From the NCBI RefSeq assembly GCF_038039215.1, contig NZ_JBBPCL010000003.1:186001-250000 (forward strand): a stretch of 64,000 nucleotides of DNA, read 5' to 3'. Source of the DNA: Pseudonocardia sp. T1-2H (GTDB lineage Bacteria > Actinomycetota > Actinomycetes > Mycobacteriales > Pseudonocardiaceae). The translations under genes and the position numbers were made by a program. The notes beneath the pieces were generated by a model. The model made no database searches and was not told the DNA's origin. It worked only from the letters and a program-made list of their open reading frames with translations. This document shows positions 52,035-60,735 of the stretch, one piece after another. Numbering within the stretch: position 1 is the first letter of the stretch; each line of letters starts with the position of its first letter.

Positions 52035-52825
52035 TTAGATCAGATCGCCGATGCGGTCGGCGTACCGCCGCACCTGTCTCGCCGAGGGTGAGTCAGGGCA
52101 CAGCTCGTCTTCCAGTCCGAGCCCCGATAGCACCAGCGTGCTCCGAGGACGGCCGTAGCGCGGAAAGATGACTGCGGCGATGGCGCAGTGGCCCTGCTGA
52201 TCGGGGCGACGCTGGAAATCCACGCCGCCCGCGGCCCGGATGGCGATCAGCCGTGGCTCGAGCTTGCGACCTTGCTCCGCCCCGACCGTATCGGCGATCT
52301 CTTCACGAGACATATAAGCGAGCAGGGCTCGACCCGAGGCGGACTCGCCGACCGGAAACCGTGAGCCAACGTCGAAGACGAGATCAAGGCTCATGCCGGG
52401 GTTCCACACTTGGTCGACAAGGAGTAGCTCCCGGTGCACGACTGCGGCGATCGAAACCATCAACTGCCGCTCACCTAGCGCGCGGACGAAGTCCGACATA
52501 TACGGCAATGCGGCCGAGCGCAGGGAAAGCCTCTCGCGATAGGCATTGCCAAAGACGAGCGCCCGTGGGCCGATCAGGTAGCCGCCCCCGGGGCGGGCTC
52601 GACGAACTCCTCGGCCTCCAACGTCCGGAGGATCCGACGAACGATCGTGCGGTCCACCCCGAGGCTCGCAGCGAGATCGACGATTGACCGAGGGTCCGGT
52701 TGAGTAGCAAGAGCCTGCAGGACCGCGACCGCCCGCTCGACCGATTGCAGCACTGAGCGCTTGTCCGCGGAGGGCCGGCCAGACGGGGTTGCCGAGGATG
52801 GATCTACGTCGGGGGGCCCGGCCAT
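52035..52825 (-). CDS. IclR-family transcriptional regulator, one frameshift
   Basis: This is an IclR-type regulator of about 263 residues with one frame change. The N-terminal winged helix is RSVLQSVERAVAVLQALATQ followed by SIVDLAASLGVDRTIVRRILRTLEAEEFVE. The effector domain (GGYLIGPRALVFGNAYRERL, then SIAAVVHRELLLVDQVWNPG, RFPVGESASGRALLAYMSREE and QGHCAIAAVIFPRYG) is in another frame. One G is missing in a G run near 52584-52589. Joined, the protein looks complete. It lies directly upstream of, and on the same strand as, the operon from 51450 and is its likely regulator. IclR proteins often control aromatic or alicyclic acid catabolism. Confidence 0.85.
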
Positions 52826-53435
52826 GGGGCGGAGTCTATGGCCAGACCCGCCGGCTCCGGAGGATGGCCGGGACGGGACCCCGCCACACCGGGCCGAGCG
52901 GCAATGAGCTCGGCGTGGACGTACTGGGAATCTCGGTGGCCGATGACGCCGCATCAGCAGTGGGTCCGCGCCTCATCCCGACCCCGCGAACTGCGGAGGA
53001 GAACCCCGATGTCTGACCAGTCGACCGGAGCCCTCGACCACTGGCTCACCCCGCCGCCTCCACCGTCCCCGCGCAGTCCCGCTTCGGCGGCGACGGCGCC
53101 GTACCAGCCGGTGCCGAGGACGTCGGAGGCGGCGAGCAGGCTTGGAATCAGGTCGTCAGAGGGGTGTCGGGGGTGGCGACCAGGGTGCCGTCGGCTGCTG
53201 GCAAGACGGCGTCACCTACGACCCCGCCCGCCACGGCGGCGCCCACCGCCTTCGCGGTCCATCATCTCCGTCAGCGGCGTGACCCATCCGGGGTCGGCTC
53301 TGCCCAGACGCCGTAACGCTGTCTCGGACCCGGGTCGGTCAGGGCAGCGTGAGGGCCGAATCCGGGGGTTTGACCGGCGAGGACGCGGGCGGGCGGCTCG
53401 GGCGGGCGAGGGCGCCGATCTCGTCGTCGAGCTGA
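52826..53435. other. Gene-free stretch between IclR and SnoaL-like genes
   Basis: About 610 bases. Frames are open on both strands but show no domain, start signal or conserved pattern; nothing is called. Confidence 0.45.
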
Positions 53436-53858
53436 TCAGGAGCCTGTGAGCTGTTCGTTGAAGGCCATGAAATCGAGGCACCCCCACCGTTCGACGATCT
53501 TGTCGTTCGCGATGCGGAAGATGTGGATTCCGCGCAGCCGCAGGACCTTGCCGTCGGGCGGCGCACCGAACAGCTCGCCGGTGCGGGTGCCCCAGGCGTG
53601 GAAGTACTCGACGACGAGGTCACCTTCGGCGATGTAGTGGTCGGCCTCGCTGCGCCAGTCGGGCACCGCAGCCCGCATGATCTGGCCTGCCTGGCGGAAG
53701 CCCTCGACGCCCTCGGGCGCGCCGGGGAACGGCGGGTCGTGGTTGACGAAGTCGGGCGCGACGTAGCGGTCGACTGCCGTGAGGTCGCCCTTGGTGAAGA
53801 GCTCCTGGATGAAGCTCTCGACGAGGTGCTTGTTGCGGGTGAGCTGATCGGTGGTCAT
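53436..53858 (-). CDS. SnoaL-like ester cyclase-family protein
   Basis: This is a 140-residue NTF2-like protein of the SnoaL/ester cyclase type. NKHLVESFIQELFTKGDLTAVDRYVAPDFVNHDP, VEGFRQAGQIMRAAVPDW, DLVVEYFHAWGTRTGELFG and GIHIFRIANDKIVERWGCLDFMAF are the family pattern. Members are cyclases or hydrolases in polyketide pathways, and many are of unknown function. ATG 53858 is preferred because the conserved part begins directly after it. It is transcribed divergently from a LuxR-type regulator 87 bases away, which probably controls it. Confidence 0.9.
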   Translation of the reverse strand: MTTDQLTRNKHLVESFIQELFTKGDLTAVDRYVAPDFVNHDPPFPGAPEGVEGFRQAGQIMRAAVPDWRSEADHYIAEGDLVVEYFHAWGTRTGELFGAPPDGKVLRLRGIHIFRIANDKIVERWGCLDFMAFNEQLTGS

Positions 53859-53945
53859 ACCGAGAAGGGTCCGGCCGCCCGGTCGGGGCGACCATCCCAA
53901 CTAAGTGGGGTTTCCCGGGCGGACCGCTGCCGCGACACTGGACGC

Positions 53946-54974
53946 GTGGCCGACATCGGCAGCGCCGAGCGCGGAGTGCTGCGCGTCTGCCGCAGCGGCC
54001 TCGACGTAACCGAGCTGCAGCGGCAGGTGCTGGCGGCACTGCGCCGGGCGATGACGATCGACGCCGCGTTCTTCGCGACCGCCGACCCGGAGACCCTGCT
54101 GTTCACCGGCGCGCACAGCGAGGACCCGCTCATCGCGATGGCCCCGATGTTCCTCGACAACGAGCTGAGCGGCCACGACGTCAACACGTTCCCGGAGCTG
54201 GTGCGCGCCCCGGGGCACGTCCGGTCGCTGGACACCGCCACCCAAAGCGCCTGGGGCCAGAGCGCCCGCTACCGCGACATCATGCGCCCGGTCGGCCTCG
54301 GCGACGAGCTGCGCGCCGCGTTGGTCGTCGGCGGCCACTGCTGGGGCTATCTGTGCCTGCACCGCGAGGACGGCGCGCTCGGCTTCACCGCCGCCGAGGC
54401 CGACCTCGTCCGCCGCCTCGCCCCGCGCATCGCGCACGCCCTGCGCCAGGCCGTCCTGCTGCACCGGCCCGTCCCGGACGCAGAGCGCCGCCCGGGCGTC
54501 GTGGTGATCGACGAGCAGATGGAGCTCGTGGCCAGCACCCCCGAGGCCGACGCCCTGCTCCCGCTCATCGGGCACGGCTCCACCCGGCTGCCGCTGCCGG
54601 TCGGCGTGTACTCCGTCGCCGCCGCCCTCGCGACGGCCGACCGGCCGCCGAGCCTTCGGGTGCGCGCGGCGACCGGCGGCTGGCTCAGCCTGCACGCCTC
54701 CAAGCTGTCCTCGCCCACCGAGACCCGCGTCGCCGTGGTCATCGAGCCCGCCGAGCCGCAGTCGACGCTGGGTGTGCTGCTGGCCGCCTACGGCCTCACC
54801 GCGCGGGAGCTGGACATCGCCCGGCACGTGCTGCGCGGCGACTCCACCAGGGCCATCGCGAACACGCTGCACATCTCCGCGCACACGGTGCAGGACCACC
54901 TCAAGTCGGTGTTCGACAAGGTCGGCGTGCGCAGCCGTCGCGACCTCGTCGGACGGCTACTCGCCGGGGGTTAG
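53946..54974 (+). CDS. LuxR-family regulator with GAF-like sensory domain
   Basis: This is a 342-residue regulator. The N-terminal 170 residues look like a GAF-type sensor (DAAFFATADPETLLFTGAHSE, CWGYLCLHREDGALGFTAAEADLVRRLAPRIA). The C-terminal 60 residues are a LuxR helix-turn-helix (YGLTARELDIARHVLRGDST, TLHISAHTVQDHLKSVFDKV). No receiver phosphorylation site is seen. GTG 53946 fits the conserved start; a much longer upstream frame would run across the divergent SnoaL-like gene and is unlikely. It probably regulates the SnoaL-like gene in response to a small molecule. Confidence 0.9.
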   Translation: MADIGSAERGVLRVCRSGLDVTELQRQVLAALRRAMTIDAAFFATADPETLLFTGAHSEDPLIAMAPMFLDNELSGHDVNTFPELVRAPGHVRSLDTATQSAWGQSARYRDIMRPVGLGDELRAALVVGGHCWGYLCLHREDGALGFTAAEADLVRRLAPRIAHALRQAVLLHRPVPDAERRPGVVVIDEQMELVASTPEADALLPLIGHGSTRLPLPVGVYSVAAALATADRPPSLRVRAATGGWLSLHASKLSSPTETRVAVVIEPAEPQSTLGVLLAAYGLTARELDIARHVLRGDSTRAIANTLHISAHTVQDHLKSVFDKVGVRSRRDLVGRLLAGG

Positions 54975-55074
54975 CCCGGGCATGCTGGCTCCGCTCGCCG
55001 AACACCTCGTTGACGACACATCGCTGAACCCGTCCGCGACACTGCGTGAGCGCGGGTCCGGCCAGGTCGGGCGC

Positions 55075-55439
55075 GTTGCTGACGTAGACCGCCGAGCGCA
55101 GCAGTCAAAGACGCCTGCTCGAAACGAATCGTGGGCTACTCCATCAACGCCCGCATGACCTCCGAACTCGCCGTCACTGCGCTACGCAACGCCATCGCAC
55201 TACGCGATCCCGCCGCGACAGCGATCGTGCACTCCGACCGGGCGCAGCTAGTTCCGATCACACGCCTACCAGCGCGTTCTGCGCGACGCGCAACTACGCG
55301 GCTCGATGGGCCGAGTGGGAACCTGCGCCGACAACGCGGATCGAGACCACCTACCACCGCCGCCGACGCCAACGCCACTCTCGGCCGCCTCACGCCTATC
55401 GAGTTCGAGATAATGCTCAGCACCGCTCACGCGGCCTGA
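55075..55439 (+). pseudogene. IS3-family transposase remnant
   Basis: This is the C-terminal third of an IS3-type OrfB with internal damage. IVGYSINARMTSELAVTALRNAIALRD and AIVHSDRAQ are in one frame. The following RGSMGRVGTCADNA is readable only in another, and LGRLTPIEFEIMLS closes the gene. The second catalytic Asp (HSDR) is present; the Glu region is deleted. No terminal repeats were found. It marks an old transposition event between the LuxR and LysR genes. Confidence 0.75.
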
Positions 55440-55652
55440 CCCACCTACCGAACCGGAGTCAACTGAAGTCTGGGCAGTCCAAATTCCTGACTCAGGACAC
55501 TAGAGCCGCCTAGCAGATCCATCCGCATCAACTCGCCATCACCACGCCTCACCGCTTATCCCGCCCTATGGAGTCCGTGCGACTGCGCGGGTACACAAAG
55601 CAATCTGACAGAAAAAGTGCGGAATTTCAGGTAGACCGTTAACCTCTTCTAC

Positions 55653-56579
55653 ATGCTGGACGTGCGGAGAATGCAGGTACTCAGAGCGGTCGTCACCAGT
55701 GGGTCTGTCACGGCAGCTGCCGCCAACCTCGGCTACACGCCATCAGCCGTCAGTCAACAGGTGGCGGCGTTGGAGAAGCAGGCTGGTATTGCGCTGCTCG
55801 AACGCGTGGGTCGGGGCGTGCAGCCGACGGCAGCCGGCCTATTGCTCACGAAACACGCCGACACCATCAGCAGGTTCGTCGCGGAGGCAGAGACAGAACT
55901 AGCCGACCTACAGGCCGGACGCACCGGGCGGTTGACCATCCGCTACTTCGCCACCGCGGGCGCGAGTCTGGTTGCGCCCGCGCTGGCCACGTTCCGTCGC
56001 GAACGCCCCGGCGTGCAGGTCGATCTGAAACTGGCCGATCCCGAGGATCCGCTGCCGGAGGTGATGCGGGGGCGTGCCGATCTCGCGATCGTCGTCCGGC
56101 CACCCCACGGTTTCGCTGAGGGCGTCCGCCTCGTGCACCTGCTCGACGACCCCTACCGCGTCGTGCTTCCCCGAGGGCACCGCCTCGCAGGGAAGCCCGT
56201 CGTGGAACTCGCCGACCTCGGGGACGAGCCATGGGTGGGCAGCGAGCTGCCGATCGGCCCCTGCTTCGAGGTCGTGTCCCAGGCGTGCGCCGCGGCGGGT
56301 TTCAGCCCGAGCTTCGTGGTGCAGAGCGAGGACCACGCCACCGCACAGGGGTTCGTCGCCGCTGGTGTCGGGATCAGCCTGATCCCTCGGCTAGGACTGC
56401 AAAGTCCGCATCCGGACGTGCTCATCCGCGAGATCCGCAGACCGGAACCGATCAGGGCGATCCATGCAGTATTGCGAGAGGCAGCCCCAGCCCAGTCCAT
56501 AGTGCGCTCCTTCGTTGAGACCCTGCGACAGACCGCGGGCGATCACCAACGCGACCAGGGCACGGCGGGCCAAGGCTGA
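55653..56579 (+). CDS. LysR-family transcriptional regulator
   Basis: This is a 308-residue LysR-type regulator. The N-terminal winged helix-turn-helix is MQVLRAVVTSGSVTAAAANLGYTPSAVSQQVAALEKQ. The effector-binding part includes GRLTIRYFATAGASLVAPALATFRRERPGVQV, ADLAIVVRPP and AAGVGISLIPRLGL. No ribosome-binding site is visible before the ATG. It stands 770 bases upstream of the transporter-enolase operon on the same strand and is separated from it by a gene-free stretch; it could control that operon or another target. LysR proteins usually need an inducer such as a pathway intermediate. Confidence 0.95.
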   Translation: MLDVRRMQVLRAVVTSGSVTAAAANLGYTPSAVSQQVAALEKQAGIALLERVGRGVQPTAAGLLLTKHADTISRFVAEAETELADLQAGRTGRLTIRYFATAGASLVAPALATFRRERPGVQVDLKLADPEDPLPEVMRGRADLAIVVRPPHGFAEGVRLVHLLDDPYRVVLPRGHRLAGKPVVELADLGDEPWVGSELPIGPCFEVVSQACAAAGFSPSFVVQSEDHATAQGFVAAGVGISLIPRLGLQSPHPDVLIREIRRPEPIRAIHAVLREAAPAQSIVRSFVETLRQTAGDHQRDQGTAGQG

Positions 56580-57348
56580 ACTCACCGGTCCAATGCGTGA
56601 CGCTCACCCGAACCGCAGATAAGGGGTCCCACTGGCAGTTCGGCGGTTTGATCAGCGGCGTCGACGTTCATGGTGCTGGGTGGCCGCTTGTCGATCGACG
56701 CCAGCCAGAGCGCCGCCGGCGCAACGAATGCACTGCGTACGGCCATCTATCTCCCCATCTCGTTGGCATCCAGCACAGTGGTCCACCGGGCACCGGGCAC
56801 CGGGCACCGGCCACCGGTGCCGCCCACCGCTCTAGAGATCCTCGCTGTGCGTACGAACTCCTCGCCGAGATCGACAGGTAGATCCGGCGACACACCGGCC
56901 CCTGCCCGACGCTCTGCTCCCTCCGCGTGGTACGGCTCTGGCGGTGACTCGGCAGCCTGAGCCGATGGCGCTGGCGGTGCGGCTGCGGGTGCGGGTGCGG
57001 GTGCGCGATTCGTAGAGAGGCGAGCCCTTCCAACCGGGGGCGTACTGCTGGATCGCCTAGCGGGCCGGGCAGTAGCCGCTCCGTAGGCAGAACGGGCCCT
57101 CGAGCCATCCAGCGGTACGAGGTTAAGCGGTTCAATCCGCCACGTGTGACGTCATCGCCCGACCGGAACGGCGGCGTGGCCCTCGAGAGAAGCTCGAACA
57201 AACTTGCTAGTTGTCCTACGTCTGTTGACTGACGACTGGTTGCTGGTTACCTTCTGCCTACCGATCGGCGTAATTCGGCATCACGCAAGGTCCACCTCAC
57301 CCCTGAATGGCAGGCAAGTGACCGTGGCGCTAATCCCCTGGAGGGGCG
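56580..57348. other. Gene-free stretch with simple repeats
   Basis: About 770 bases without a supported gene. It contains a 7-base tandem repeat (56784-56818) and a short run of GGGTGC units near 56985-57004. The promoter of the downstream operon is expected at its right end. Confidence 0.45.
56784..56818. repeat. 7-base tandem repeat, five units
   Basis: CACCGGG three times, then CACCGGC and CACCGGT, in perfect 7-base register. Too short and uninterrupted for a CRISPR array; likely a slippage-prone simple repeat. Confidence 0.8.
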
Positions 57349-58647
57349 ATGACCGGAAGCTCACGGAAAGTTACTTTGGGTAGCTTCATCGGCACGACCA
57401 TCGAATGGTACGACTTCTTCCTCTATGGGACGGCGAGCGCGCTGATCTTCAGCAAGCTGTTCTTCCCGTCGTACGACCCACTCGTGGGCACGCTGTTGTC
57501 GTTCGCGACTTTTGGCGTCGCCTTCCTGGCGCGGCCGCTGGGCGGGATCATCTTCGGGCATTTCGGCGATCGGCTCGGTCGCAAACCCATGTTGGTCATC
57601 ACGCTGATGATGATGGGGGTGGCGACCGGCGCGATCGGTCTGCTTCCGACCTACGAGACCATCGGTGTCGCCGCGCCGATCTTGCTCGTGCTGCTTCGCG
57701 TCGTGCAGGGGCTGTCCGTCGGTGGGGAGTACGGCGGGGCGGTCCTGATGACGGTCGAGCACGCTCCTCCGAATCGCCGGGGGTTGTACGGAAGCTGGGT
57801 GCAGTCGGGCTCGCCCGCCGGGCTCATCATCTCCAACGCGGTCTTCCTCGTGATCACCTCGCAGGTCTCCCAGGAGCAGCTCCTCGCCTGGGCGTGGCGT
57901 ATTCCGTTCTTGGCCAGCTTCATTCTGGTTGTCGTTGGTATCGTCATCCGCCTCTCGCTGGAGGAGAGCCCAGCGTTCGAGCGGGTGGCGAAGGCGCAGG
58001 TGGAATCGGCGCCGCTCGTGAGTGTCCTGCGGAACCACAAGAAGCAGGTCCTGCTCACCGCCGGCGCCTACGTATCGACCGGCGTAGCCGTCTACCTGGC
58101 GGCGGTGTTCAGTCTCAGCTATGGCACCACGAAGGTGGGCTTCAGCTTCAGCGAGATGCTGCTGGTGGTCCTGCTCGGGCAGATTCTGGCGTTCGTTCTT
58201 ATGCCGACGTTCGCCCATATCTCCGACCGCGTCGGCCACAAGCGGGTCTTCATGATCGGAATCGTGGGGATGGGCCTCATGGCCTTCCCGTGGCTGTGGT
58301 TGTTCGGCACTGGCGACTTCCTGCTCGCCCTGCTGGGGTTCGTCCTGCTATTCATTCCGTACAGTGCCACCTACGGGACGATGGCGGCCCTGTTCGCAAG
58401 CGTGTATGAGACGCGGGTCGGGTACTCCGGCCTCTCGCTCGGCTACCAGCTCGGCACGGTGGTGGGTAGCGCCCTCGCACCAATCACCGCAACCGCGCTC
58501 GTCGCCAGCACGGGGACCATCGCCTCAGTCGGCTGGTACATGGTGGCGACCGCGGTGCTGTCGTTCGTCGCGACCATCTGGCTCACGTCAGCTGTCGCGG
58601 CCCCGATCAGGGACGCGGGTTCCGTCGGAACCGAGATGGTCAACTGA
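57349..58647 (+). CDS. MHS-family major facilitator transporter
   Basis: This is a 432-residue MFS transporter of the metabolite:H+ symporter group, with about twelve hydrophobic segments. The N-terminal IGTTIEWYDFFLYGTASALIF, the cytoplasmic loop GHFGDRLGRKPMLVITL and LLRVVQGLSVGGEYGGAVLM are hallmarks of this group. Members import organic acids, betaines and aromatic acids together with protons. TGGAGGGG directly precedes the ATG. It is the first gene of a co-directional cluster reaching the end of the window, so the substrate is probably a small organic acid or amino-acid-like compound processed by the following enzymes. Confidence 0.95.
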   Translation: MTGSSRKVTLGSFIGTTIEWYDFFLYGTASALIFSKLFFPSYDPLVGTLLSFATFGVAFLARPLGGIIFGHFGDRLGRKPMLVITLMMMGVATGAIGLLPTYETIGVAAPILLVLLRVVQGLSVGGEYGGAVLMTVEHAPPNRRGLYGSWVQSGSPAGLIISNAVFLVITSQVSQEQLLAWAWRIPFLASFILVVVGIVIRLSLEESPAFERVAKAQVESAPLVSVLRNHKKQVLLTAGAYVSTGVAVYLAAVFSLSYGTTKVGFSFSEMLLVVLLGQILAFVLMPTFAHISDRVGHKRVFMIGIVGMGLMAFPWLWLFGTGDFLLALLGFVLLFIPYSATYGTMAALFASVYETRVGYSGLSLGYQLGTVVGSALAPITATALVASTGTIASVGWYMVATAVLSFVATIWLTSAVAAPIRDAGSVGTEMVN

Positions 58648-58737
58648 CGACATCGGTCCCGATCTACTCGCTCCGGCCTGTGCGAGGAAGGGGAGGCTTC
58701 TCCCACTGCCTCCGCCCAAAAGGACAAGGGTGTCTTG

Positions 58738-59535
58738 GTGAGCTTCAAGAACGTGTCGTCGACCGGACGGTCCCACGCCGTCAAGGAGCAGATCCTCGAG
58801 GCGATCACGAACGGTGAATATGCACCTGGCGACAAGCTGCCCTCCGAGAGCGAGCTCGGGACGTCGCTCGGCGTGAGCCGAGTAAGCGTCAGGGAGGCGT
58901 TGCGCTCCCTGGAGGCTGTGGGGCTCGTCGAGATCCACCACGGGCGGGGCAGTTTCGTGGCGATGGGGCCGAGGGGGCGCTACCAGTCGCCCTTCGCCGG
59001 ATGGCTACAGGTTCACCGCGACGAGGTCCTTGACCTGATGAAGGTCCGAGGGGCTCTGGACGAGCTCGCCGCGGCCGAAGCGGCGACGAAGGCGGATGAA
59101 CCGGCGCTCGCGGCCATCGAGGAAGCTCAGGAGCGGTTCCGGGTTGCGGCACGAAATCCAGCGGCAGCGATGGATGAGCTCATCGACTCCGACGTGGCGT
59201 TTCACGTCGCTATCGCGCGGGCGAGCGGCAGCTCGCTGCTCCTGGACCTGCTCGAGGAGCTCAACAAGCTCTTCGAGCAGTCGCGTAACGCTCTCTTCTC
59301 TCTCGATCAGCGTGCGAGCCGGTCCGTCAGGGAGCACGACGCGATCGTCAAGGCGATCCGCAGCGGTAGCGGGACGAAAGCCAGGTCGACGGCGGCACGT
59401 CACTTGGAGTCGACCCGCAGGACGCTGACGAGCGGCGATCTGTTCCAGCGTCTCGGCGGGGACGCCGGAGCCACACATGAAGCGATCCATCCAGCGGACG
59501 ACAATAACGAGATCAAGGGAGCACCCTCGCAATGA
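58738..59535 (+). CDS. FadR-type GntR-family regulator
   Basis: This is a 265-residue GntR protein of the FadR subgroup. The winged helix spans about residues 12-75 (VKEQILEAITNGEYAPGDKLPSESELGTSLGVSRVSVREALRSLEAVGLVEIHHGRGSFV). The FCD effector domain follows, with AFHVAIARASGS and REHDAIVKAIRSG containing metal-binding type His residues. GTG 58738 has AAGGG seven bases upstream. It lies within the operon, between the transporter and the enolase-type gene, and overlaps the latter by four bases (ATGA). It probably represses the cluster until the imported substrate or an intermediate binds. Confidence 0.9.
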   Translation: MSFKNVSSTGRSHAVKEQILEAITNGEYAPGDKLPSESELGTSLGVSRVSVREALRSLEAVGLVEIHHGRGSFVAMGPRGRYQSPFAGWLQVHRDEVLDLMKVRGALDELAAAEAATKADEPALAAIEEAQERFRVAARNPAAAMDELIDSDVAFHVAIARASGSSLLLDLLEELNKLFEQSRNALFSLDQRASRSVREHDAIVKAIRSGSGTKARSTAARHLESTRRTLTSGDLFQRLGGDAGATHEAIHPADDNNEIKGAPSQ

Positions 59536-60686
59536 GGATTACCGGCGGTGAGTTTTTCATCGTGACCCTTCCGCTCCGGCGACAGCACACCTGGGCGTCC
59601 AACACGCGGGTGTCGATCGGGCGGCATGCGCTTGTCCGGATCGATACGGACGAGGGGGTCAGCGGATGGGGTGAGGCCCCTGCCATGGCCACCTGGGGCG
59701 GTCCGGGCGGTGTGCATTACGGCGAGACGCCGGAGACGGTCGTCCACCTTGGTGAGGACTACCTGCTGCCCGCTATCACCGGGTGCGATCCGCTCGACAT
59801 TGCGGTGGTCCACGATCGGATGGACGCGGTGGTCAAGGGCAACCCGTACGCAAAGGCGGCCCTGGACATCGCCTGCTATGACGCGGCGGGTAAGGGACTC
59901 GGCAAGCCGGTGTGGGCGCTGTTGGGCGGCAAGTTCCGCGACGGCGTACAGCTCGCGCACTCGCTCGGGCTGCTCCCGATGGACGAGTGCCTCGCGGAGG
60001 CCAAAGCAGCGGTGGCGGAGGGCGCGCGCACGATCAAGGTCAAGACAGGCCACGACGCGCAGCGCGATGTCGAGATCGTCGGCCGGCTGCGCGAGGCGCT
60101 CGGTCCGGACATCGGCATCCGGGTCGACGGCAACGAGGGCTATCGCACGGTGCACGAGGCGATCGCCGTCACCAACGCGCAGCAGGAGTTCGACATCATG
60201 CTCTGTGAGCAGCCCGTGGCGGGCGACGACGCGATGGCCAAGGTGGCGGCCGGCGTCTCGGTCCCGGTGATGGCCGACGAGTCCGCCTGGACCGCCCTCG
60301 ACATCGTCCGGCTGCACGCGATGGACGCGGCAGCCTGCTACTCGCTCTACGTCACCAAGCCGGGCGGGCTGTACCGCGCGCGGCAGCAGGCCGACATCGC
60401 GGCGCAGTACGGGATGTACAGCGATGTTGGCGGATCGATCGAGATGGGCATCGGGAACGCGGCCAACCTGCACCTCGCCGCCGCCACCCGCAACGCCTGG
60501 CTGCCGAGTGTCTGCCCGGTGACCACCGTGGACGGTACCGACGGCCCGACCGTCGCGGGCGTGTACTACGTCGACGACGTGGTCAGCGAGCCGTTCGGGT
60601 TCCGCGACGGCATGGTCGTGCTTCCCGACGGCCCCGGCCTGGGGGTGGACGTCGACGTCGAGAAGATCCGGAAGTACGCGGAGTGA
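59532..60686 (+). CDS. Mandelate racemase/muconate lactonizing-type enolase-superfamily enzyme
   Basis: This is a 384-residue enolase-superfamily protein. Catalytic and metal positions of the muconate-lactonizing subgroup are visible: the K-x-K pair at 169-171 (TIKVKTG), metal ligands Asp199 (RVDGNEGY), Glu226 (LCEQPV) and Asp249 (MADES), and the second-base Lys276 (YVTKPGG). Such enzymes abstract a proton next to a carboxylate (cycloisomerase, racemase, dehydratase). The ATG overlaps the regulator stop. It is followed by an opine-dehydrogenase-like gene after 49 bases. The exact reaction is unknown. Confidence 0.9.
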   Translation: MRITGGEFFIVTLPLRRQHTWASNTRVSIGRHALVRIDTDEGVSGWGEAPAMATWGGPGGVHYGETPETVVHLGEDYLLPAITGCDPLDIAVVHDRMDAVVKGNPYAKAALDIACYDAAGKGLGKPVWALLGGKFRDGVQLAHSLGLLPMDECLAEAKAAVAEGARTIKVKTGHDAQRDVEIVGRLREALGPDIGIRVDGNEGYRTVHEAIAVTNAQQEFDIMLCEQPVAGDDAMAKVAAGVSVPVMADESAWTALDIVRLHAMDAAACYSLYVTKPGGLYRARQQADIAAQYGMYSDVGGSIEMGIGNAANLHLAAATRNAWLPSVCPVTTVDGTDGPTVAGVYYVDDVVSEPFGFRDGMVVLPDGPGLGVDVDVEKIRKYAE

Positions 60687-60735
60687 GCGGCGGCCGACCC
60701 GGAACAAGGATGTCGCGGGGGAACGGGGAGCCCGG

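Noticed and set aside
56784..56818. Tandem repeat considered as a CRISPR array
   Set aside because: Units are 7 bases with no spacers and there is no cas gene; a simple tandem repeat.
56668..57201. 177-codon minus-strand frame between LysR and transporter genes
   Set aside because: His/Pro/Arg-rich translation of simple GC repeats, no start signal, no family pattern.
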